Assembly: GCA_002299495.1 (NCBI GenBank)
Contig: DBNZ01000194.1
Location: 1 to 13,021 of the forward strand
Source of the DNA: Methylococcaceae bacterium UBA659
GTDB lineage: Bacteria > Pseudomonadota > Gammaproteobacteria > Methylococcales > Methylomonadaceae
Length of the DNA stretch: 13,021 bases
Direction of reading: 5' to 3'
Shown here: positions 7,627 to 13,021 of the stretch, piece after piece
How the letters are laid out: every line of letters starts with the position of its first letter
Numbering within the stretch: the stretch's first letter is position 1
Made by a program: the position numbers and the translations under genes
Notes under the pieces: generated by a model
Database searches by the model: none
What the model was told of the DNA's origin: nothing
The model's input: only the letters and a program-made list of their open reading frames with translations

Positions 7627-7658
7627 TTGACAATAATAGCATTACTAATGAAAATATA
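7627..7658 (+). promoter_or_regulatory. candidate rpsT promoter
   Basis: A perfect TTGACA lies at 7627-7632. The best matching -10 is AAATAT at 7652-7657, with a slightly long 19-base gap; AAAATA one base earlier is similar. Transcription would begin near 7664, about 32 bases before the rpsT ATG. The -35 is clear but the -10 is weak, so the exact start is uncertain. Confidence 0.4.
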
Positions 7659-7680
7659 CGGCTAGTTTAAATCCAATCAA
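7653..7680 (-). promoter_or_regulatory. candidate murJ promoter
   Basis: On the minus strand TTGATT (7680-7675) and TATATT (7658-7653) are spaced by 16 bases, placing the start near 7646 and leaving a leader of about 50 bases to the TTG start. The -10 shares bases with the proposed -10 region of the divergent rpsT promoter. Assigned by motif only. Confidence 0.45.
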
Positions 7681-7695
7681 ACCAGTTAGGACGAT

Positions 7696-7959
7696 ATGGC
7701 CAATACAGCACAAGCTAAAAAACGCGCGAGGCAAGCTGAAAAACGCCGTGTGCGCAATGCGGGGCAACGCAGCAATCTCCGCACTTTCATCAAAAAAGTG
7801 ATCGCCGCCATCCGTGCCGGCGATAAAGAACAAGCCCAAGCGGCATTCAAAACCGCCCAACCCGTCATCGATTCGGCGGTCACCAAAGGCCTTATTCATA
7901 AAAACAAGGCCGCCCGCAGCAAAAGCCGGTTGAATGCCAGGGTAAAAGCCATGTCTTAA
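7696..7959 (+). CDS. rpsT: 30S ribosomal protein S20
   Basis: S20 is a primary 16S rRNA-binding protein of the small subunit. The 87-residue length matches the family exactly. The basic helical sequence starts MANTAQAKKRARQAEKRR, continues with LRTFIKKVIAAI (28-39) and ends with the conserved GLIHKNKAARSKSRLNARVK (65-84). TTAGGA lies about 7 bases before the ATG. The gene stands alone, diverging from murJ. In E. coli rpsT is monocistronic and autoregulated; nothing in the short leader here shows how that would work. Confidence 0.98.
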   Translation: MANTAQAKKRARQAEKRRVRNAGQRSNLRTFIKKVIAAIRAGDKEQAQAAFKTAQPVIDSAVTKGLIHKNKAARSKSRLNARVKAMS

Positions 7960-7974
7960 GTGCGAACGTGTTTC

Positions 7975-7990
7975 TTGGCTTTTCGGCCAA
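7975..7990 (+). terminator. weak hairpin after rpsT
   Basis: TTGGC and GCCAA form a 5-bp stem with a six-base TTTTCG loop, starting 16 bases after the rpsT stop. No T-run follows directly (the next four T are about 9 bases later), so this is at best a poor intrinsic terminator. Some readthrough into the downstream methyltransferase gene is possible. Confidence 0.25.
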
Positions 7991-8019
7991 CGAAAGCATT
8001 TTCAAGCCCATGCTATCTA

Positions 8020-8035
8020 TTAGATGGTAATCTAA
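8020..8035 (+). promoter_or_regulatory. hairpin abutting the methyltransferase start codon
   Basis: TTAGAT and ATCTAA are perfect inverted repeats around a GGTA loop, ending at the base before the ATG at 8036. No ribosome-binding site is seen. The dyad is A+T-rich and could be a weak RNA hairpin over the initiation region, a protein-binding site, or chance. Confidence 0.3.
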
Positions 8036-8641
8036 ATGGTTATAAATTTTGAGGCTGCCTTGCGCCGACATCTTGATTTGGGATGTGGTGCGAGTCCTAG
8101 GAATGTATATGGCCGCCCCGAACTCTTTGGGATCGATATTCGTAGCAATCCCTTAATTGATGGCCTTGTTTTCCGCCAAGCAAACTTGAGTATTGATCCG
8201 ATCCCATTCCCCGATAATTATTTTGGATCTGTATCGGCTTTTGATTACCTAGAACACGTGCCCAGAATCTTGGCAACGCATGATGGGAAAAGCACAACAT
8301 TTCCATTTGTCTGCTTAATGTCTGAAATATGGAGGGTTCTAGCACCCAACGGTTTATTGTATGCGCTAACCCCCGCCTACCCCAGCCCACAAGCCTTTCA
8401 GGATCCAACCCACGTTAATGTAATCACTGCACAAACTCATGAATATTTCTGTGGCGATTTTCCGGTAGCCGCGATGTATGGCTTTTTAGGTAGGTTTAAA
8501 GCGATAAACACTGGATTTGTTGTTCATAAAGACTCAAGAATCCATGCAGAAAAGACTATTCGAAAAAAGATAAGACACTTAAAGTATCGACTTCAAGGCC
8601 GCCTAACCCATTTTTTATGGGAATTAGAAGCAATAAAGTAA
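8036..8641 (+). CDS. class I SAM-dependent methyltransferase, glycan-locus type
   Basis: This 201-residue protein has the class I methyltransferase core. Motif I is RHLDLGCGASPRN (11-23), with FGIDIR (31-36) supplying the acidic residue after strand 2. Then come FPDNYFGSVSAFDYLEHV (58-75) for motifs II/III and EIWRVLAPNGLLYALTP (97-113). The block FQDPTHVNVIT (121-131) is one I associate with methyltransferases found beside glycosyltransferases. The substrate is unknown; methylation of a sugar or lipid intermediate is inferred from the neighbouring glycosyltransferase. An in-frame stop sits immediately before the ATG and no Shine-Dalgarno sequence is visible, so the start is fixed but translation looks weak. 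Composition is more A+T-rich than rpsT. The N-terminus is short for the fold, so loss of an upstream segment cannot be excluded. Confidence 0.8.
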   Translation: MVINFEAALRRHLDLGCGASPRNVYGRPELFGIDIRSNPLIDGLVFRQANLSIDPIPFPDNYFGSVSAFDYLEHVPRILATHDGKSTTFPFVCLMSEIWRVLAPNGLLYALTPAYPSPQAFQDPTHVNVITAQTHEYFCGDFPVAAMYGFLGRFKAINTGFVVHKDSRIHAEKTIRKKIRHLKYRLQGRLTHFLWELEAIK

Positions 8642-8693
8642 AACAGTTCAGCAGAATGGTTTACATTACCTAAAAATCAATACTTACATAACG

Positions 8694-9719
8694 ATGAACG
8701 GCAATAGCCAAATAAAAGTACGCCCACGGCTTCTTTGGCTTGCTCAGGGAACCCATCCGAACCTGCCCAGCCTCCGTCAGCGGGTTCTGGAAATAATGCC
8801 GTACTTGAATAGTCACTTTGACCAATCAATCGTTTCCGCTCCAACAACCATAACAGAAACATTGAAAATCCGTAATGAATTACAATGTGCAGATATTGTT
8901 TTGTTACAAAAGGAGCTAGTTTCGTTTTTCGTAATCAAACTTCTCCGACACTTTTCAAAACGCCTTGTATATGATTTTGATGATGCAGTCTATATTCGTC
9001 ATAGCAAGGATGGCAATTCCCGCCAAAGCTACAAGAGATCAAAGAGGTTCAATGCCATATGCAGAACTTGCGACCTCATCATCGCGGGCAACCCTATTCT
9101 GGCCAATGCAGCTAAGCGACACAGCGCACATTTAGTTGAAGTCCTTCCTACTAGCGTTATTTATCCTAACCCAACTCCGATTCATAATGCCTCACTCAGG
9201 CCACTTAGACTTGGCTGGATTGGCACAGATGCAAACCTTCCATATATTGAGGGGATCGAGCCTGTTTTTCTGCATCTACAAGAAAACAATATTTCCTTTG
9301 AGCTACATGTAATGGCAGGAAAGAGTCCAAATTTCAAAGCATTTTCTAACTTTCAATTTCAATCTTGGTCTAGTGATGCAGAAGTTAATTTTTTGAATTC
9401 TATCGATATTGGACTAATGCCTCTAACAGATAACGAACATACTCGGGGGAAGTGCGCCTATAAGGCAATTCAATACATGAGTTTCGGAAAACCTGTAGTA
9501 GTAAGCAACGTTGGTATAAATAGTGATTGGACAAAAGGCGCTGGATTCGCCGCCAATGACCACATCGAAATGATTGATAGTCTGCGTCAACTGATATCAA
9601 GCGATGCCTTGCGACATAAGATGGGTATTAAGGGGACTGAAATAGTTCAGAAATACTTCACAAGAGAAGTTACAAGCAAAAAACTCTGCAATATCCTAAA
9701 CAAATTATTGGTTAAATAA
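8694..9719 (+). CDS. GT4-like glycosyltransferase (GT-B fold)
   Basis: The 341-residue protein looks like a GT-B glycosyltransferase related to family GT4, probably cytosolic and using a nucleotide sugar. Visible features: an N-terminal strand with RPRLLWLAQGTH (10-21) and SLRQR (26-30). The block RLVYDFDDAVY (90-100) is characteristic of a subset of GT4-like surface-polysaccharide enzymes. LRLGWIGTDANLPYI (171-185) opens the C-terminal domain. The donor-site region HTRGKCAYKAIQYMSFGKPVVVSNVGIN (249-276) contains a lysine-rich stretch and the glycine-proline turn typical of the family. Donor and acceptor cannot be told from sequence. It lies 52 bases after the methyltransferase, same strand, and probably forms a transcription unit with it. 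No Shine-Dalgarno sequence is seen at the ATG. The gene is A+T-rich with different codon use from the rpsB operon, consistent with horizontal acquisition. Confidence 0.82.
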   Translation: MNGNSQIKVRPRLLWLAQGTHPNLPSLRQRVLEIMPYLNSHFDQSIVSAPTTITETLKIRNELQCADIVLLQKELVSFFVIKLLRHFSKRLVYDFDDAVYIRHSKDGNSRQSYKRSKRFNAICRTCDLIIAGNPILANAAKRHSAHLVEVLPTSVIYPNPTPIHNASLRPLRLGWIGTDANLPYIEGIEPVFLHLQENNISFELHVMAGKSPNFKAFSNFQFQSWSSDAEVNFLNSIDIGLMPLTDNEHTRGKCAYKAIQYMSFGKPVVVSNVGINSDWTKGAGFAANDHIEMIDSLRQLISSDALRHKMGIKGTEIVQKYFTREVTSKKLCNILNKLLVK

Positions 9720-9755
9720 CTTTTGCACCTAGAACGCAAACATAGATTGACCCAT

Positions 9756-9774
9756 ATCGGCTGAGAAGGCCGAT
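9756..9774 (+). terminator. hairpin between convergent glycosyltransferase genes
   Basis: ATCGGC and GCCGAT pair perfectly around a seven-base loop, 37 bases after the plus-strand glycosyltransferase and 41 bases from the end of the convergent minus-strand gene. Only two further T follow on the plus strand, so termination would be inefficient. It is the only clear dyad in the convergent spacer. Confidence 0.35.
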
Positions 9775-9814
9775 TTAAAGCCAGCCATATCGCCAAACCA
9801 TATGTCATGGCACT

Positions 9815-10945
9815 TCAAGGCCGTGCGGAGAGCAACTTTCGATAAAGACCAGTCAAATGGCCCGCCATCGTATCCAGGTCATATTTTTCGGCGGTTTCCC
9901 GCGCGTGTTTGCCCATCCTAACGGCAACTTTTTTGTCACAGAGCTTTTGCATCGCCCGTCGGATGCCTGCAATATCTAGCGCATCGCAGACAAATCCATT
10001 TTCATCATCGGTCACCACCTCTGCGGCGCCTGACGTCGTGCTGGTTATCAAAGCCACGCCGCAAGCCAACGCCTCCAGTGCCACATTCGGAAAAGGATCG
10101 TATAGTGTAGGTAAAACAACCGCATCCGCAACCGCATAGAACGGTAGAACATCTTTTTGGGGACCTAAAAATTTGACTCGTGATGCGATTTTTAGCCGCG
10201 CAGCTTCTTTTTTGTAGCATTGGCTCCGTTTGTCGTAGCCAACAACCAATAAAAAGCAATTTTCTTCCGTTAATCCAGAAAACGCTTTAAGTGCTTGAAG
10301 CAAGCCTTTTCGCTCAAATCCAGAACCGACAAAAACAAAAACCGTAGCTTCCTTAGGTAGCCCCCATTTTAATTTTATGGAATCACCTTCCTGTTTGATT
10401 TTTGGATGGAACTTGCTAGTGTCAACGCCATTATAAATGACATGTATTTTTGACTCATCGATGGTGAAATATTGCAAAATTTGCTTACGAACCATCAAGG
10501 AATTGCAAATAACGGCTTTCAAACGCGGGTTTTCAAAGAGTCTTTTTTCAGCCCTTTTTACATAGTTATGATAAAGGCTAAAAGGCAGCAGAACCCTGGC
10601 AAGCCCGGACATACACTTTGCTTTTTGCGCCAGTTGCACCCTATGGACGCCATCGCCAGCACGATAAATGTCGCAACAGCCTATCCGTTCATGGCTTTGC
10701 ACTAAATCTGCTTGCAATAGACCAATTTCTTGGCATGCCTGTCTAGCGAAACTCCAATCGCGCCATAACCGCCCCAGATAAAAGGGCTTGCACTCAATAA
10801 AATTAACGCCTTCTATAGGCTCCCATTTTCTGGCCACCAGGCTGACCCTTATATCTGTTTTTTGCAACGCCACTAAGGCCCTGCTGACAAAACGCTCCGC
10901 CCCTCCATAAGGATTGTACCGTTGTCGAATAATGGCGATATGCAC
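9815..10945 (-). CDS. WaaG-like glycosyltransferase family 4 protein
   Basis: The 376-residue protein has the GT-B architecture of WaaG/RfaG-type lipopolysaccharide core glycosyltransferases. The N-terminal domain begins HIAIIRQRYNPYGGAERFVS (2-21), in which the glycine-rich loop marks the acceptor side. The C-terminal domain has VFVGSGFERKGL (204-215), matching the donor-phosphate R/K motif of WaaG, then VVLPTLYDPFPNVALEALACG (276-296). The EX7E motif appears as D283 and E291. TSGAAEVV follows at 304-311. It probably transfers a hexose from a nucleotide sugar onto an LPS core or similar acceptor at the inner face of the membrane. The start is GTG at 10945, with AGGAAA about 11 bases upstream. 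It follows the GT90 gene after 134 bases on the same strand. Sugar and linkage are unknown. Confidence 0.87.
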   Translation of the reverse strand: MHIAIIRQRYNPYGGAERFVSRALVALQKTDIRVSLVARKWEPIEGVNFIECKPFYLGRLWRDWSFARQACQEIGLLQADLVQSHERIGCCDIYRAGDGVHRVQLAQKAKCMSGLARVLLPFSLYHNYVKRAEKRLFENPRLKAVICNSLMVRKQILQYFTIDESKIHVIYNGVDTSKFHPKIKQEGDSIKLKWGLPKEATVFVFVGSGFERKGLLQALKAFSGLTEENCFLLVVGYDKRSQCYKKEAARLKIASRVKFLGPQKDVLPFYAVADAVVLPTLYDPFPNVALEALACGVALITSTTSGAAEVVTDDENGFVCDALDIAGIRRAMQKLCDKKVAVRMGKHARETAEKYDLDTMAGHLTGLYRKLLSARP

Positions 10946-11018
10946 TAGCTGGCTTTCCTAAAAATATAACGGTTTTGGCAACGTAGTTATTCCAGTGGGA
11001 TGCAAAGGGGACTAGGAA

Positions 11019-11034
11019 TTTGTGGCGACACAAA
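11019..11034. repeat. small inverted repeat in the spacer between the GT90 and WaaG-like genes
   Basis: TTTGTG and CACAAA pair perfectly around a four-base loop (GCGA on the plus strand). It sits in the 134-base spacer between two minus-strand glycosyltransferase genes. No T-run follows on either strand, so it is not a convincing terminator. No open frame or clear promoter is seen in this spacer. Confidence 0.3.
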
Positions 11035-11079
11035 GCGGCTGATGGGTGTTTAAATCTATCGACCTTTCAATTTATGAGA

Positions 11080-12024
11080 TTATTGTATTGCCTGGGTCAA
11101 TGCAAAATATTTTTTTAAGACCCATAAGGCAATCACTCTCTCTTTGTGGGAATTTAGGAATTGTGAAACATGACGGTGGGCATTTTCTATAATTTCCCGC
11201 AGCTCCAAGGGATGTTTTTCATAATAATTAATTCTTTCTTCCAAATCCGAATAGTCGTCATTAATTCTGACATAATGAAAATCAGGGATTAAGGTGCCTT
11301 CCATGAACCACGTTTCATATTTCGGCTGAGGCATCACCGCCACCGAATTTGATGACATTACCCATTTTAGGTTAGTTGCCACATCATTCCCTTCCAAGGA
11401 CAAAATATATTTATATTTTAGCTGTTCATTGATAGCGAGGGGTTCAACTAACCATTGATCGGCATAGTCATTGGTCTTGTTGACTTTTCCGATATTGCAC
11501 AAGGGATTTCCAAAGTAACTTCGTAAAAAGCCAATGCGGTTTTGCCGATGAATGAATGCGTTTCCCCGCCAAACCAGCTTGCTTAACTTATCTTGTGTCG
11601 ATATTTTGTCGGTGACAAAAGCGAAATGCCTAATTTTGTTCAAGTTTAGTAAAACGGAATTTTGATTGTCACCCAAAATTGGCCGACTCTTCACTATGCT
11701 TGGCTGCGGAGGGACCTGCACTAAATCCCCAAAAACCGTTTTAAAACAATAGCTTTTATCAAAATACCTAATAGATTCATAGGCATCAAAAAAGTAAGTC
11801 CTGCGTTCGTTGGGAATAGCCTTAAAAAACTCAGCTATGGTCGCCGTCTCTTCGGGCAGCTTTACGGGTTCGTTCAACTTGTTGTAATAATTAACTCTTT
11901 TGTCTAGCTCTGAATCGGTTACAACGGTCAGAAGCCATTTAAGTTTTGTTTGGTAACACCAATCTGGAATCCAGAATTCCAAATAGTTTCGTAAATAATA
12001 TAGAGTCTTGTTATTTTGTCGCAT
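11080..12024 (-). CDS. glycosyltransferase family 90 protein (LpsA/CAP10-type)
   Basis: This 314-residue protein resembles the glycosyltransferase 90 family (PF05686), which includes bacterial LpsA-type LPS glycosyltransferases and eukaryotic CAP10 and POGLUT proteins. Visible landmarks: KLVWRGNAFIHRQNR (149-163), where WRGN is a family hallmark. The C-terminal donor region runs YKYILSLEGNDVATNLKW (204-221), then SSNSVAVMPQPKYETWF (224-240), then HYVRINDDYSDLEERI (250-265). It probably adds a sugar to LPS or another surface glycan; the donor is not predictable. I start at the ATG at 12024, preceded by GAAGGTG about 7 bases upstream, rather than the TTG at 12042. The gene is strongly A+T-rich and lies behind a candidate promoter with an inverted repeat. 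It is the most compositionally foreign gene in the window. Confidence 0.85.
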   Translation of the reverse strand: MRQNNKTLYYLRNYLEFWIPDWCYQTKLKWLLTVVTDSELDKRVNYYNKLNEPVKLPEETATIAEFFKAIPNERRTYFFDAYESIRYFDKSYCFKTVFGDLVQVPPQPSIVKSRPILGDNQNSVLLNLNKIRHFAFVTDKISTQDKLSKLVWRGNAFIHRQNRIGFLRSYFGNPLCNIGKVNKTNDYADQWLVEPLAINEQLKYKYILSLEGNDVATNLKWVMSSNSVAVMPQPKYETWFMEGTLIPDFHYVRINDDYSDLEERINYYEKHPLELREIIENAHRHVSQFLNSHKERVIALWVLKKYFALTQAIQ

Positions 12025-12165
12025 AAACAACACCTTCGCCAAAAATCAGGCGGCTTTTGCATGAATTCTGCTAATTTCTGCGGCTTGGAAAAGCCTATCA
12101 TCAATATTAGGACTTTCGTTGTTCTGAAAGGATAAGTGTACGTTATGCGGCATGATAACAAAGCA

Positions 12166-12194
12166 AAGATACACGCGGTACGGTACGCGGTCAA
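12166..12194 (-). promoter_or_regulatory. candidate promoter for the GT90 gene
   Basis: On the minus strand TTGACC (12194-12189) and TATCTT (12171-12166) are separated by exactly 17 bases. Transcription would start near 12159, giving a leader of about 135 bases. The inverted repeat CGGTCA/TGACCG (12188-12206) overlaps the -35 and could be an operator. Assigned by motif only. Confidence 0.45.
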
Positions 12195-12206
12195 CAGCAC
12201 TGACCG
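12188..12206. promoter_or_regulatory. operator-like dyad over the candidate GT90 promoter -35
   Basis: CGGTCA and TGACCG form a perfect 6-bp inverted repeat with a 7-base spacer. Its geometry suits a dimeric repressor or activator, and it covers the -35 hexamer of the proposed promoter. No regulator gene is present in the window, so the role is conjecture. Confidence 0.3.
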
Positions 12207-12276
12207 ACCGCAATTGACCTTGACGATCAGTTGTTCTCGACGTGCCGCGAACCGTCAAACACCGCACAACGTCAGC

Positions 12277-12297
12277 CAGCGGATCGCGTAGCCGCTG
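12277..12297. repeat. inverted repeat downstream of the carbonic anhydrase-like gene
   Basis: CAGCGG and CCGCTG pair perfectly around a nine-base loop, starting 14 bases after the stop of the minus-strand carbonic anhydrase-like gene. No T-run follows on the minus strand, so it is not a standard terminator. The 12025-12310 spacer (286 bases) contains this element, the promoter and dyad described separately, and no gene that I can support. Confidence 0.35.
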
Positions 12298-12310
12298 TTA
12301 AAACACGTTC

Positions 12311-12844
12311 TTAGCCACGCTCCAAGTATCTGTTCTTAAGTTCAACATAATGCCCAGAGGAGTAATGCAGAAATGCCTTTTCTTGATCGGTCAAAGCCCG
12401 CACCTGTTTGACCGGCATGCCCACATACAGGAACCCGCTGGCTAATTTTTTACCCGGCGGCACCAAGGCCCCGGCGCCGAGCATGACATAATCCTCCAGC
12501 ATCGCGCCGTCCAAAATAATGGCGCCTATGCCTATGAGACAATAATTGCCTATGCTGCAAGCATGGGCGACCGCCCGATGGCCGATAGTCACCCCTTCGC
12601 CGATCGTCAATGGCCGCCCCTCGGGTGAGAAAGGCCCGGCGTGGGAAACATGCAGCACCGCCCCGTCCTGGACATTCGTGGCCTCGCCAATGCGGATACT
12701 TTCGACATCCCCCCTGACCACGGCGGTCGGCCAAATGGAAACATCATCGGCTAACTCGACCCGGCCTATCACTACGGCGCTGTCATCGATGTATACTTTT
12801 TCACCTAAGACGGGTGATTGTCCAGCAAATGCCTTGATTGCCAT
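12311..12844 (-). CDS. gamma-class carbonic anhydrase-like hexapeptide-repeat protein (YrdA family)
   Basis: The 177-residue protein is a left-handed beta-helix trimer of the gamma carbonic anhydrase family, close to E. coli YrdA in layout. Hexapeptide turns run through most of residues 12-130. Family landmarks are VVRGDV (42-47), ATNVQDGAVLHVSH (55-68), TIGHRAVAHACSIGN (86-100) and GAGALVPPGKKLASGFLYVG (123-142). The three metal-ligand histidines appear to be H65, H89 and H94, with the last two five apart as in the archaeal enzyme Cam. Carbonic anhydrase activity is possible, but many YrdA-type members show little measurable activity, so the role stays open. The ATG has TTAGGGG upstream. It is a single minus-strand gene, flanked by the dyad spacer and a REP-like element; no partner gene is visible. 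Confidence 0.92.
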   Translation of the reverse strand: MAIKAFAGQSPVLGEKVYIDDSAVVIGRVELADDVSIWPTAVVRGDVESIRIGEATNVQDGAVLHVSHAGPFSPEGRPLTIGEGVTIGHRAVAHACSIGNYCLIGIGAIILDGAMLEDYVMLGAGALVPPGKKLASGFLYVGMPVKQVRALTDQEKAFLHYSSGHYVELKNRYLERG

Positions 12845-12971
12845 CGTCGCCCCTAAACTTTTTCCTAAAAACCGAGTTTATACCCGATATGGTTCCGAAC
12901 ATTCCACTTGAATAGGCAGGACGGCGTTCAATAAATTACCTGATTAGCAAGATGCTTCCGCTGGCACCGTC

Positions 12972-13010
12972 ATACTGGCCCCGGCGTGGATAGCCGGGGG
13001 ATGCCAGTAT
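12972..13010. repeat. REP-like interrupted palindrome
   Basis: ATACTGGC (12972-12979) pairs with GCCAGTAT (13003-13010). Inside, CCCGGC (12980-12985) pairs with GCCGGG (12993-12998) around a seven-base loop, leaving a small bulge of unpaired bases on one side. The G+C-rich imperfect hairpin lies in a non-coding stretch beside the carbonic anhydrase-like gene. This is typical of dispersed extragenic palindromes in gammaproteobacteria. Only one copy is present here, so repetition in the genome is inferred. The rest of 12845-13021 shows no gene. Confidence 0.5.
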
Positions 13011-13021
13011 CCAGTCACTAA

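Noticed and set aside
12130..12160. attC or integron-cassette-like site (GTTATGC...GATAAC)
   Set aside because: Only a 5-bp stem with no matching R/L box arrangement and no integrase; not sufficient.
12046..12267. 73-residue minus-strand open frame upstream of the GT90 gene
   Set aside because: No recognisable motif, biased arginine-rich composition from a G+C-rich stretch, and it spans the candidate promoter and dyad.
1..13021. tRNA genes, CRISPR arrays, insertion sequences, toxin-antitoxin or defence systems
   Set aside because: Looked for regularly spaced repeats, transposase or nuclease motifs and tRNA-like folds; none seen.

Overview
The window reads as chromosomal DNA of a gammaproteobacterium. 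It carries the canonical translation and envelope-lipid run rpsB-tsf-pyrH-frr-uppS-cdsA-dxr, all on the minus strand, plus MurJ and S20 on a divergent pair. The rpsB promoter core is close to the enterobacterial one as I recall it. The base composition and protein sequences would suit a methylotroph-type (Methylococcales-like) gammaproteobacterium, but that placement is a weak impression.

Positions 1-5460 (minus strand): one continuous operon. An extended -10 promoter near 5435-5463 and a structured leader lead into rpsB. A terminator-like hairpin separates rpsB from tsf, and pyrH, frr, uppS, cdsA and a dxr cut by the window edge follow. The products are ribosomal protein S2, EF-Ts, UMP kinase, ribosome recycling factor, undecaprenyl-diphosphate synthase, CDP-diacylglycerol synthase and DXP reductoisomerase. 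Together they link ribosome function to phospholipid, isoprenoid and cell-wall lipid-carrier synthesis. pyrH/frr and cdsA/dxr overlap; the other junctions are short.

Positions 5540-5996: a decayed remnant of a glutathione S-transferase, with the first half missing, a frameshift in a G6 run and an in-frame amber codon. Then come murJ (lipid II flippase, minus strand, TTG start) and rpsT (S20, plus strand). They diverge from a roughly 100 bp region with overlapping promoters.

Positions 8036-12024: a surface-glycan block, visibly more A+T-rich in parts than its surroundings. It holds a SAM-dependent methyltransferase and a GT4-like glycosyltransferase on the plus strand, converging on a WaaG-like GT4 and a GT90 (LpsA/CAP10-type) glycosyltransferase on the minus strand. 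The likely job is building or decorating lipopolysaccharide core or another surface glycan. No integrase, transposase or tRNA gene borders it within the window.

Positions 12025-13021: a spacer with a candidate promoter and dyad upstream of the GT90 gene, a gamma-class carbonic anhydrase-like (YrdA-type) hexapeptide protein, and a REP-like interrupted palindrome at the right edge.

I see no convincing new defence, mobile or RNA system. The most interesting material is the glycan block, the GST remnant with three visible lesions, and the regulatory architecture around rpsB, murJ/rpsT and the GT90 gene.
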